This document shows positions 46,903 to 56,464 of a stretch of 64,000 nucleotides of DNA, piece by piece. The translations under genes and the position numbers were made by a program. Under the pieces are notes generated by a model. The model was not told where the DNA came from, searched no databases, and saw only the letters and a list, made by a program, of their open reading frames with translations. The stretch spans positions 90,669,160 through 90,733,159 of the forward strand of contig CM043957.1 of assembly GCA_014529385.2 (NCBI GenBank), given 5' to 3'. Position 1 is the stretch's first letter. Each line of letters starts with the position of its first letter. This DNA comes from Adiantum capillus-veneris. Lineage: Eukaryota > Streptophyta > Polypodiopsida > Polypodiales > Pteridaceae.

Positions 46903-47804
46903 TCTCGTTCCTTTTCGGATTGGTTCAGAGATTGGGATTGTCTTCGAGGCACCTGGCATGGCAGCTGGCATACCTACAGTACGCGCTTTGGTTTGGGACA
47001 CACACCCTCTCGAAGGTGGTTTTACTACCTCGGGTGAGTGGTGGTTGGCTCCGTCAGAATGTGGAGTATTCGGGCCTCCCCAATCAGTGCTTCATTTGTT
47101 GACAGATGGGCCATCAGCAAAGGCTTGTCCACGGAGGAGGCCGAGACCTTCGGCACAGACCCAGACCCAACCTCCTAAGGTTGGTGAGACACAGTAGACA
47201 GAGACATAGGGGGCTCAGGCAGGTTCCTCCTCTGAGCTGGTGCCCAGATAGAGGAGGGCTGACAGCAGGTCTGTGGGCGACGTCGCGAGGTGGGTAACCT
47301 ACACCAAGCCAGTAGTAGTGGGTTCTCACAGGTAATAGTTTCGCCCCTTACAACAAGAAGAGTCCACAGATTCCCCTCCACCTCAGCTTCATCACCGACA
47401 GTCCCTTCTCCTCCTGCGCCACCCACCACCCCGCCCCACCCCCCTGCCTTCATCTCCTCCACCTCCCCCCATTCTCCCCATTATCGCCCCCTCCCCTCCC
47501 ATTCCACCCACTAGCCCCCCTATTCCTTCATCCTCTCGTGCTCTGCGGCCTGCCTCACAGCCGGCTCAAGGGACATGACTTTCATTGTCTGCTAGGACGC
47601 CATGAGCCGCCCGTCGAGAGAGGAGCAACCCTTCCTGCGGACCCCCCTTTTGGTGCAGACGTCACCTTTTGCCGTAGTCCCTGGAGGACTAACGAGTTTC
47701 GACATCTGTCACGAGTGGAATTTTTCCGCCTACGACTTCACAAGATTCCTTGATGACTCATCACCAAACTTTAAGGCGACGTGCTTCAGAGTCCATGTAC
47801 TGTT
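46903..47804 (+). pseudogene. LINE ORF1, C-terminal half, and approach to ORF2
   Basis: Continues the interrupted domain: GLVQRLGLSSRHLAWQLAYL, LRQNVEYSGLPNQCFIC, then a TGA and QMGHQQR, the knuckle of plant L1 ORF1 (LP..CF.C...GH). A Pro/Ser-rich tail (47380-47520) follows. 47600-47804 reads FAVVPGGLTSFDICHEWNFS and SAYDFTRFLDDSSPNFKATC, matching the minus LINE at 63838-63640. Several stops. Confidence 0.7.
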
Positions 47805-49282
47805 TGTTGCTAAATTGGCTTTATCTGACAGAAAAATAATTCTAAATGAATTATTGGATTTATAAGTGAGAGGGTTTTCTCGCTTGGAACACCAAGGAAA
47901 AATAATTCTAAATGAATTATTGGAATTTTAAGTGAGAGTGTTTTTCTCACTGGAGACATCCGAGTATAGAGTATTCCTAGTGCGTCATTCAAAGTAATGA
48001 CGGGAGCACTGTGAACGGGAATATCTGTAAGGCCACCAGGAACGGGTACTTCTGATGCGTCACATCGAATGGGTGACAAGGAGCATCAAGAAGAAGTATC
48101 CGACCATCCAGGAACAGACATCTCTGATGCGTCATAGGATGGGTGACATAGAGCATCATGAAGGGGATTGTACCGTAAGTTCGGTAGGAAAGGACTAGGT
48201 GATGGGTATTCCTGATGCGTCACAAGGTGGGTGACGGGTGTATCGAAAAGGGGATAGCCATAGTCGAGAGGAAATCCGAATTGGAAAAGAGGAATACGCG
48301 TAAAGATGCAAGCACAAGAATAAAGATGGGTTCTGAGAAGCTTTTCTTAAAAAGCGGAATATTTTAACGAGTTTTCCGGGAAGAGCAAACGCTTTCCCGC
48401 GAGGAATCTATGTTTGCATTCGTGCATGTGGTTGCATCTTGGGACGCTTGGGAAGTGTTGTGAAAGCATTGTTTTTAACTTATAAGGTTTTATTGAGTTT
48501 TTGGGCAGATTCATACTATTTTTAAAATACGCCGGCCGCCCATTTAATAAGTGGGCAGCCATCTGATAAATAAGTCAACAGATCAGACAGCGTTTTCTCT
48601 CTCTGTTTTTTTGGCAAAAAAGCGAAAAAAAAATTGATTTTTTTTTTTGAAAAAAAAAATCAGCTGCGATCTCTACGCGAGTAGCTATTTGTGCCGTGGC
48701 GAAGGAGCTATAAAAGCACCACATGCCCTCACTGAAAGGGGGTTACCAACGTCCAACAAGAGAAGACTCTGCCGCCAGATAACGCAAGAGATCACGAGAC
48801 TGCGAAGAAGCACGGAAGTCGCTTTTCTCGCGCAAGAGCGACAGGTATCTATTATGGATTTGCCATACGAATTGTTGTCACGTGTTTGCGTGTGTGTTTG
48901 CAGGTACTTCATCGCGAAGGCTTTGACCTACGCTTGGGAATTACGGGAACGGAATTCGGAAATTGTCTGTGGAGTCTCGACTCCGAGTACAGACGGAAAA
49001 AGGATTGAGAGCTCGTCTCTCATATTTCCCTTACGGGAAGGAACGACCATCGAGTCAGAGAATTAGAACGTAGGGGTTTTCTCCGGTTCTTGTGCTTGTA
49101 AAAAGATTCTCCCTAATAAAGTATTCTCTCTAAGGGGGGGGACCAGTCCATCTTCTGGTCCCCAGTACTGTGTCGATCTTCTCACTCTCTATCTCTCTAT
49201 ATATCCCTTAGCTTCAGTATTAAGTGATAAATTCTATTTATCCGAGTTTATTTTATATTGTTATGCGCTCCTGTTTGTGACA
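47805..49282 (+). repeat. Solo LTR, 1,478 bp, with internal repeats
   Basis: TGTTGCTAAATTGG to TCCTGTTTGTGACA. Flanks are CTGTT (47800-47804) and CCGTT (49283-49287), a target duplication with one mismatch, and the LINE reading frame resumes after it (LFLAAREIEA-type sequence). It has a TATA-like GAGCTATAAAAGCACC near 48707-48722 and an AATAAAG near 49115, so it is in plus orientation. Sequence unlike LTR families A and B. Confidence 0.8.
47825..48250 (+). promoter_or_regulatory. Tandem motifs in the U3 part of the solo LTR
   Basis: A segment of about 65 bp beginning AAAAATAATTCTAAATGAAT occurs twice (about 47832 and 47898). The phrase TGATGCGTCA(C/T) followed 5-10 bases later by GGGTGAC occurs at about 48053, 48128 and 48218, with a weaker copy (AGTGCGTCATT) near 47980. 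TGATGCGTCA is an imperfect palindrome resembling bZIP-type binding sites; an enhancer role is inference. Confidence 0.5.
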
Positions 49283-49287
49283 CCGTT

Positions 49288-49837
49288 TCTAGCAGCTAGA
49301 GAGATAGAGGCCGTGGACACAATGGTTGGTTTCTCTTTCCCTCTGTGTGGCAGGGACCAAACTGAGTGAACTCTGGACTCAGTGATGGACTAGCTTTAGG
49401 CTCAGGCTCTTGAGTTCTCTCACCACACAGGAGACTTGGGGTTGACAGATGTGATACAGACTCTGTGGCCGTTGGCCAAGTTCTCGATGATACCTCCGGA
49501 TATAGCAGGATATAGACAAATTGTGTTGACACTCTGAGCCCACCGTGCTATGTATATATACATGAGGACTAGTGGACAGAGGAGGTGGCCCGACGGACGG
49601 CACACTCTTCTTGGGCTTGGGTTGGATAGTCTTCTCTACAGTCACGACTATACTCGGATGCGAATTACTCTCCATCCAAGCCGGCCTCGAAGATAACGAG
49701 GTTGGCTGCTGTTGTAGCATCGGTTTTCTCTCACCGACTCCATGAAGATTGTCTCATGAAATGTGAAAGGGTTAGGTGGACCCCAGTTTCAATGTTAGTG
49801 GGCTCGGTTGCATTAAGGGCTTCAGCGTTGCCTTGTG
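49288..49837 (+). pseudogene. LINE inter-ORF region and ORF2 start
   Basis: 49288-49740 matches the minus LINE 63650-63190 (REIEAVDTMVGFSFPLCGRD). The ORF2 start is visible at about 49742-49770: MKIVS, a stop in place of Trp, then VKGLGGP, the beginning of an AP endonuclease (MKI.SWN..GL). Cut at about 49837. Confidence 0.65.
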
Positions 49838-49887
49838 GGTTTCTAGTAAAAGTCCATTAACCTCTTTTTACAAGCACAAGACGCCCG

Positions 49888-50950
49888 GTGGTTTCTAGTA
49901 GAAGTCCATTAACCTCATCAACCTTACCTCCACATACGCCATCCCCCATTCCTTCATCTCCCATTCCTTCATTCCCCATTCCTTCATCAGGTTCCACATC
50001 TTCCAGATCACCTTCTCCAGTAAAGCTCTCTCCTATTCTGCTACAACAAGGGGCCATGGAGGCGTTGGCTAGCGTGTTGGCCAAGGTAAACATCAAGTTC
50101 CCCACCTTCAAAGGACTCTCCTCGGAAGATGCGGACGACCATGCACGGAGGTTCATATCTCTCTGTAGAGGACGTGGTCTTAACAGGGAAGATGCTTATC
50201 TGGTACTTTTTCCTTCCACCTTGGACAACTTAGCAGACAAGAGAAAGTGTTGGATGAGTTGGCCAACATGGTGCTCCAGCCAGAGGAGACTTTTGCGGAG
50301 CTTATGACCAAAACCAAGTCTCTGGTTGCCAAGCTTCCCCAGCAACCCGGTGAATTCATGGTTAAGAAGTGGGTGGAGAAGGCGCTTCCAAAAACCTCTC
50401 AGCAAAAACTCCGGGAGAGCCTCCGACCTGATGCCACTCTGGAGGAATTCATTGCAGCTGCTACTAGAATAGAGGGGGCTAGGAAGCTGTTCAACAACTC
50501 TCCTTACATAGATACTCCCTCTGTGTTCTCCGAAGGAAGTCCTGCTGATCCTTTGACTTCCTTGCGCAGGGAACTCGAAGCCCTCAAACTACAACGCGCC
50601 CTCCAAGAAGAGAATCAATCTCTCTGAGACCAGAGAAACCATCGCACCTAGAGGCTTTCGATCAATCAAAAGAGAACTAGAAGAGCTTCGGTCTCAGCAG
50701 GAGACCAAAGCTATGGTATGGTGCAGCTCTTGTCGCTCTCCTGGACATCCTCCACAGGACTGTCCCCTTCGGGCTTATTGCCACTTCTGCGAAAAATCTG
50801 GGCACGAAGATAAGGATTGTTACTATATCAAAGGATTGCGGCAAATACAACAAAATCTAGGTCCTTCTCTCCAACAAGGGCTAGCACCTGCATCCAACAT
50901 GGTCTCACCCTACGGCCATCAAAACCCGTTGCTCACAGAAAATCTTGTTC
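49888..50950 (+). pseudogene. gag: Tat/Athila-like gag
   Basis: Read in three pieces. 49888-50250: Pro/Ser-rich start, then VLAKVNIKFPTFKGLSSEDA and LVLFPSTLDNLADK. 50247-50627: LDELANMVLQPEETFAELMT, FMVKKWVEKALPKTSQQKLR. 50713-50950: CSSCRSPGHPPQDC and CHFCEKSGHEDKDC, two complete Cys/His knuckles. Small indels near 50240 and 50630 shift the frame. Confidence 0.8.
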
Positions 50951-51520
50951 CTATTACCCTAGAGCAAACGGGCAGGCAGAGAGTGCTAATAAGGTTCTGA
51001 TAGCACTCCTGCGGAAAGCATGTCATCTTCATCCCTCGACTTGGGCTCAAGCTATCCACGGTACACTTTGGGCATATCGAACTTCTTTCAAAGCCACAAC
51101 CAATCACACCCCATTTCAATTGGCTTTCGGTTTGGAAGCGATAGCACCTTTCGAATTCAACTCAGGATCCCTGCGAGTGGGGAGTCTTCTGTCAATGGAA
51201 ATTTGGGGTCGGCATCTGTCTCTCATCTTTTCCTTTTGGAGGAAAGCCGAGGTTTGGCTTCACTGGCTCTAGAAGCAGAGCAGCTTCCTCGTAAAGCCTA
51301 GCATGATTGCCATCTCAGGAAGCCGCAAATAACGCAAGGAGCACTGGTGCTAATTTATCAGGCCAAGTTTCTGAAAAAAGCAAAGAAGTTGGTCCCAGCA
51401 TGGCAAGGACCATATAAGGTGATGGAGATTCTACCCCACGGTGCTGTACAATTAGCCACTCTTGAAGGAGTTTCTGTGCCTTTAGTCAATGGATCTCGGA
51501 TCAAATGCTATCATGCTTAA
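50930..51520 (+). pseudogene. Integrase C-terminus fused behind gag
   Basis: In a different frame from the knuckles: YYPRANGQAESANKVLIALL, the core Glu motif of integrase, WAYRTSFKATTNHTPFQLAF, then after frame changes VPAWQGPYKVMEILPHGAVQ and VPLVNGSRIKCYHA, ending in TAA at 51518-51520. The VNG.R.K.Y ending is characteristic of Tat/Athila elements. Protease, RT, RNase H and most of integrase are absent. Confidence 0.8.
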
Positions 51521-51999
51521 GAAGCCTCTCAAGGGTTTAACCGCGCGACAATCAAGTGTTGAGCTTCGTCGACTCCTGAACCTTTAAATTGCTTCGGAAT
51601 CACTATCTTCCGCATCTTGTTGTTCCGTTTTATCTTATTTCTTAGACCCTCTCCTTAGACAACTCTCCTTCTGCAAACTGTTAAGCTCATAGGTTTGATT
51701 CTGGATTTGGATCAACTCTGTCCTTCACTATCTCTGTCTTCAATCCTTGTCGGTCTTGGACATAACCAAATCCCCTCAATCTCTACTCAATTCCTTTTCT
51801 TAGCTTTTGCCTCTCAAGTGAAACACAATTCTTTGGTATGCATAAATGCCTCTGTACCTTTGAGTGGGGTAGTTATTTATGAAAGTTTCGCGTTTTATCT
51901 GCCATTTCTGAAAACCTCGAATATATCAATGCTTTCTATTATCTGGTCGTAGCTAAATCTTTAAGGTCTCTAGGTTAGTTTTCTAAGCATTAAAAACTC
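51521..51999. other. Non-coding 3' region after pol
   Basis: AT-rich; only a short unconvincing frame at 51695-51952. Positioned between pol and the C-rich array, as in the long 3' untranslated tracts of Tat-type elements. Confidence 0.4.
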
Positions 52000-52870
52000 C
52001 CTCCTTATTTTTCTATTCGCTACCTCGCTCTCCTCGCCTGTGCCCCTTACTCTTGCCCTCGCCCTAGTCTTGGCCTTCCTCATCCTTTCACATTACCTTA
52101 CCCTAACCCTTCCCTTCCCGCTTTCCCCCTCGCCCTCGCCCTTCCCATCCCCTAGCCCTAACCCTCGCACCCCCTCGCCCTAACCCTAACCCTCTAGCCC
52201 TCGCCCCTAGCCTAATCCCCACACCCCCTCACTCTCTCGCCCTAAACCTCCCACCCCTCCTCGCCCCTCGCCCTAGCCCCCTCACCCTCTCGCCCTCGCC
52301 CTAAAACCTCCCACCCCTCGCCCTAGCCCCCTCAACCTCTCGCCCTCGCCCTCGCCCTAAACCTCCTCCTATCCCCTCGCCATAAAAACTCCCCCTCACC
52401 CTCTCGCCCTAGCCCTAAAACCTCCCACCCCTCGCCCCTTGCCCTAGCCCCGGCCTCTCACCCTCGCCCTAACCCTCCCGCCCCCTCTCACCCTCGCCCT
52501 AAACCTTCCCCCTCGCCCTCGCCCTTTCCCCCTCGCCCTCGCCCCCCTCACCCTCTCGCCCTCGCCACTCCCAACCGTTGTCCCTCGCCCTCGCCTAAAC
52601 CCTCCCACCCCTCGCCCTCGCTCTCTCCTTTTCCCTCACCCTAGGCCCTTCCCATCCTCTCGCTCCTAGCCCTCACTAACCCTTTCCCCTCGCCCTCGCC
52701 CTCGCCACTCCCAACCCTGGTCCCTCGCCCTTTAACCCTCGCCCTCGCCTAAACCCTCCCACCCCTTGCTCTCGCCCTCCCCTTTTCCCTCGCCCTAGCC
52801 CCTTCCCATCCTCTTGCCCCTAGCCTTGGCCATGGCCCACTCTCGGCCTTGGTCCTCCCCCTGCCCACTG
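52000..52870. repeat. Degenerate C-rich array of CCCTCG/CCCTAA units
   Basis: About 870 bp built almost only of variants CCCTCGCCCT, CCCTAGCCC and CCCTAACCCT with interspersed CACC and TCCC. Blocks such as 'ccctcgccctaaa.cctcccacccctcgcc' recur every 60-100 bases. The minus strand is correspondingly G-rich with many closely spaced GGG runs. It ends with a degenerating 'ggccttggtc' repeat (52826-52888). Confidence 0.85.
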
Positions 52871-53128
52871 TCGGCCTTGGTCTTCGCCTGGCTTGCGCAA
52901 AAGCAAAAAACCTAAAAAGCAGTTTGTAAAAAATTGAAAAGCTACTTTAGCCTCAATTTAAAAGTATTTCAGTCTCCACTTCTTCATATCAGAAGCGCCA
53001 AGAGTCTTCACAGTTCCGAGCGCCAAGGGCCTCCGGTGCACAGTTTCCAGCGCCAAGTGTCTCCGCTGCCTCCGAAGCTCCTGCTATACTCAAATTTCTC
53101 ACTGGAAGTCCCCGCACAGTTTAGTAAG

Positions 53129-54243
53129 ATGGTTCGTACTCGAAATAGGGAAAAGCATCTGCAATCAGAGGAAGAGTCCTCTGCATCTGGGGATAGCTCT
53201 GACAGTAAATCAGACTATACTCCTAGTTCAGAGCAGATTTCAGAGGAATCTTCAGAGGAAGATTCACCACAGTCAATCACTGCTGACAAAGTCACCACTC
53301 TCCAGGTGCCTCGCCCGTCTGGTGCCCTCTCCAAGGTACCTTTAATAATGATATATCATCTACAGGCTCCGAATCCAGCACTCAAGGAGGTGTTCTCTCA
53401 GCAACAACTGATACACTTGGGTCTTCAAAATTTGGCTCAGACCGATTTGTCTGCCAATATCTCTATTGCCAAGCTATGTTCCCTCTTGCTAACTTTTCCA
53501 AAGCTGAATGATACTGCACTTACAGCGGAGGATATCGGACAGGCTATGGGAATATTGATTGTGCTGGCACCTGTGCCCGCGACAAAAACCTTCTCGAATC
53601 TCTCACCAGAAGAAACTGCATATGCTTGTCAGGAACTTTTGCTGGCTATCACAGGAGGCAGCAACTATATTCCGTGTTACAGTATTATTTTTTACTGCGA
53701 GCACTTGAAAGAACAGGGGTTCCATCTTCTCCAGGTTCTCCAGCAATATGCGATGCTCTTTTTTGTCTCTACCACTGCCTGCCATACCCATTTCACAATT
53801 TGTTGTTTAAAGCGCTACAGGACAGGGCAAAGCGTTTTCGGACTTAGCGTAAAGGCAAAGCGGAAAGGTTCAATTGCTATGCAACGCCTATTATGTTTTG
53901 GGTAGTACAGATTATGCAGCAAAAGACAGATGCAAAAGCAGTTCTCACCCTTCAAGATGATCCAAAAGAGCAAGAACGTTCCAAAATGGCCAAAGGGAAA
54001 GGCATCTTGTGCAAGAGGGCAAAGGTACAAAAAGATTCATCTGAGCAGCTGGCAACACTACCTTTCTCAGAATCACAGGTCAAAATCTCGGACGTCCATA
54101 CTACAACACTAGCAGGGCGTATGTCTACTTCGGTGGCCACCTCCACTTTCACACCACCTCTTGTGAGTAGTGTTGCAGTCACTAAAACACAACCTCCAGT
54201 TGTGTCGCCAACACCCGTACTACTCTTACTGCTGGAGCACTGA
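53129..54243 (+). CDS. Unrecognised ORF in the 3' region of the Tat/Athila-like element
   Basis: The ATG at 53129 opens MVRTRNREKHLQSEEESSAS, continuing as a highly acidic Ser/Glu-rich stretch for about 45 residues, then a predicted globular part (LKEVFSQQQLIHLGLQNLAQ, IAKLCSLLLTFPKLNDTALT, AEDIGQAMGILIVLAP). Near 53630 the more protein-like reading moves to the +1-related frame (YHRRQQLYSVLQYYFLLRAL, CLPYPFHNLLFKALQDRAKR), then after a stop a Lys/Ser/Thr-rich tail to 54243. I do not recognise the domain. MVRTR starts are common in plant retroelement proteins. Its place, downstream of pol and upstream of the 3' LTR, is where env-like or accessory ORFs are found in this branch. Confidence 0.45.
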
Positions 54244-54770
54244 TTGATACATGTTTTGCTCGTGAGTCAGCTTGAGCCAAAGTGATCTAACTCACAACTA
54301 GCACGTGGGCTAAGATGCTACTCAAATTAGTCTTCATCTGCTCGTCGATTGAACACTATTTTGCATAAGGGCTATCAGCCATACAGGCTAAGCACCGTTG
54401 TCAGGCCAAGGGTAAGACCCAACTATTGGCATTCTTTGGGTGATTGTTTTCAACGTTAATGAACAAGGAAGCGTCTTGTCATTACGGATGTTTAGGGTGT
54501 CATTTTTGCACTACATGTTTTCAGTGCGACACTCAAGTTGAGTTTTGGATAATCTTCAACTCACAGCAGCTGATCTATACAAGAAAGTATAGATGCAGCA
54601 ATGAGTTGTGACAGCATGGCTGTCCATAAGAGATTGACAGTTAATTTGTGTGGGTCTCTTGCTCTCTCTATAGCACTACGGAGTGTCTATGGACATACTG
54701 TTTTGGGGTAAGACTCGGCGGGTGATTACTACATCACCCCATAGGCATTACGGATCATAGTTTGATATGC
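54244..54770. other. No feature recognised
   Basis: Stops in all frames; mixed composition. Links the two ORF regions inside the element. Confidence 0.4.
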
Positions 54771-54989
54771 ATTGAGGATCACAATTAATCTCTCCCAGTT
54801 CTACTTTCAAGGAAATAATTCCGCAATCTACCGAACACAAAAGCGGACGGAAGAACTTTTCAAGTTGATTCCAATCATTCTGTACACGGTTAACTATGTT
54901 GGTTATCGTTATCTGCTAGTTGAGCAGTTTCTACTAAGAGTCGGATATTGCAGGGGAATCTAGCTCTGGGGCGCCTACATCTGACAAGT

Positions 54990-55860
54990 ATGACATGTAT
55001 GATACTTTTGCGCCTCAAGCCGACAAACTTTTAGAGGCAGACAGACGAGCCATTTCGACGATTATCAATGCAGCCCTCTCATTGCAAGGTACCAACGGTA
55101 TGCATCGCGCTTGCTATGACGGTATGACAAGGGAAGTGCAAACGCATCTTCAACGAGCGATGGATAGGGACAATTTCATTGCAACAGCTCAAGATCGCAT
55201 AAGAATCTTAACTCAACAGGTAGTGGACCTCAAACATATTGTCCACACTCAGCAAAAACAGTTAAAAGAGGCAAATGATATGACCGCAGCAATTCTGGAC
55301 CTCTCTCCGGTGGTACATACACTATGTCCTTCTTGCGCAAAATACCAAGCTGTAGCCATTTCACAGGCAGTTCCAGCTACAGCTACAACTACAACCCCGG
55401 TTTCTCAGAAAGTTCCTGCTATGGCAACACAGGTACCGACATAGACGGACGTTTCCAAAGCACATTCAGGGGATTCTCAAACAGCAGAGAAAGCAAATCC
55501 TACCAATATGGAGTCTAAACCAACATGATCGATCTCATCACAAATTCAGGGTCCCTCTATGGCAACCCCCTCCCAGTCTCCATCCTTTCCTCAGCACTTC
55601 TACGGCTTCCCGGGATTCCAACAACTTGTTCCACCCTCGCAACCTGCGCAGTCTTTTCCTGGGTTTCCACCAGCTCCACCTACTCACCCTCAACCGTCTC
55701 ACATGACGCAGCCTGCTGCTCATGGGGTGGCTACTCCATACCCGATGTACCCTCCTCATGGCCACTACCCCTCACCATACACTTGGCCTCCATCCCCTTA
55801 CCCACCTTAATATTAGCCTCCTCCTTCTCCATCATCCGACCACCAACAGTAGTTCTTCAG
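54990..55860 (+). CDS. Unrecognised coiled-coil plus Pro-rich ORF region
   Basis: 54995-55444 (149 codons) reads DTFAPQADKLLEADRRAIST, a long helical segment with heptads (TQQVVDLKHIVHTQQKQLKE), then CPSCAKYQAVAISQAVPATA, a low-complexity Val/Pro/Ala/Thr tail. In another frame 55559-55810 is Pro/His/Tyr-rich (PPAPPTHPQPSHMTQPAAHG, YPMYPPHGHYPSPYTWPPSP). Probably one frameshifted gene, perhaps the C-terminal half of the 53129 product. No family recognised; a structural or gag-accessory role is only a guess. Confidence 0.4.
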
Positions 55861-55902
55861 TTTCGCTCTCCGGGACGGGCAGCGGTCTTGTGGCGGGCAA
55901 CC

Positions 55903-56464
55903 TGTAGCCTGCTACAGTGTCACTTTCACTTTCATACGATAGTAGTTTACAGTTGGGCTTGGGTCAGTTGGTCTTTGGTCTGGTCAATTCACACTTGGGC
56001 AGAGACACGTGGCAGGGTGGTCTAGTGGACATTGTGGCTAGGTCACCACTGCCACCCAAGTGGGGATAGACTTAGATGATGTTCTTTATGAGCCGTTGGT
56101 GGCTCTTGATGATTGTACATATGAGTAGTCGTTTTGGGCCAGTGGTATTATCTTTGTACGTAGTAGTCGTCTAGAGTGGGTCTTTACATAGAGCACGTCT
56201 GCACCATCCTGGCACATCTGAGCCTCGACACCCCCAATGCACCTGAGAATCCTGGGCTGGAGCTGAGTGTGCTGCCACGCGAGAGTCTGTATCAGTCTTT
56301 GAGACAGTCGAGTCATATGTTCTAGTCTGCTGTTGTGTCTTTGCGAGCTCTGTTGACGTCTATTGTTTCCTTTCTGTTCATCTGTTCATTCTGTTTGAGA
56401 TTGTCACGCACATTGCACTGAGGACCACCCATTATAGAGAGCACGACCCATTATCCGTGCTACA
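55903..56464 (+). repeat. 3' LTR of the Tat/Athila-like element (562 bp)
   Basis: TGTAGCCTGCTACAGTGTC to CATTATCCGTGCTACA. It aligns with the reverse complement of 6528-7132, including AGAGACACGTGGCAGGG and TATAGAGAGCACGACC near the end. The first 14 bases are a near-perfect inverted repeat (TGTAGC..GCTACA). Confidence 0.8.

Larger units (their letters stand above)
49838..56464 (+). mobile_element. Tat/Athila-like Ty3 element with deleted pol core and downstream ORFs
   Basis: Gag (49888-50950) joins directly to the integrase C-terminus (about 50935-51520), followed by 0.5 kb of AT-rich DNA, a C-rich array (about 52000-52870), two unrecognised ORF regions (53129-54243, 54990-55860) and a 3' LTR (55903-56464). 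No 5' LTR is present; the left edge cuts into the 5' leader, which has a direct repeat of about 75 bp (TTTCTAGTA(A/G)AAGTCCATT at 49838 and 49891). LINE sequence lies on both sides. Confidence 0.75.

Noticed and set aside
47290-47514. Pro/Ser-rich ORF as an independent gene
   Set aside because: It continues the LINE ORF1 tail directly after the CCHC knuckle.
48000-48250. CRISPR-like array of spaced repeats
   Set aside because: Short imperfect motifs with irregular spacing within an LTR of a plant genome; no repeat-spacer regularity and no cas genes.
52000-52870. True chromosome end or telomere
   Set aside because: Units are mixed (CCCTCG, CCCTAG, CCCTAA) and irregular, and the array is followed by 11 kb of further sequence inside a retroelement.
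55525-56025. 166-codon Ser/Leu-rich ORF
   Set aside because: Overlaps the Pro-rich frame 55559-55810 and extends into the LTR, so it is probably the wrong frame.
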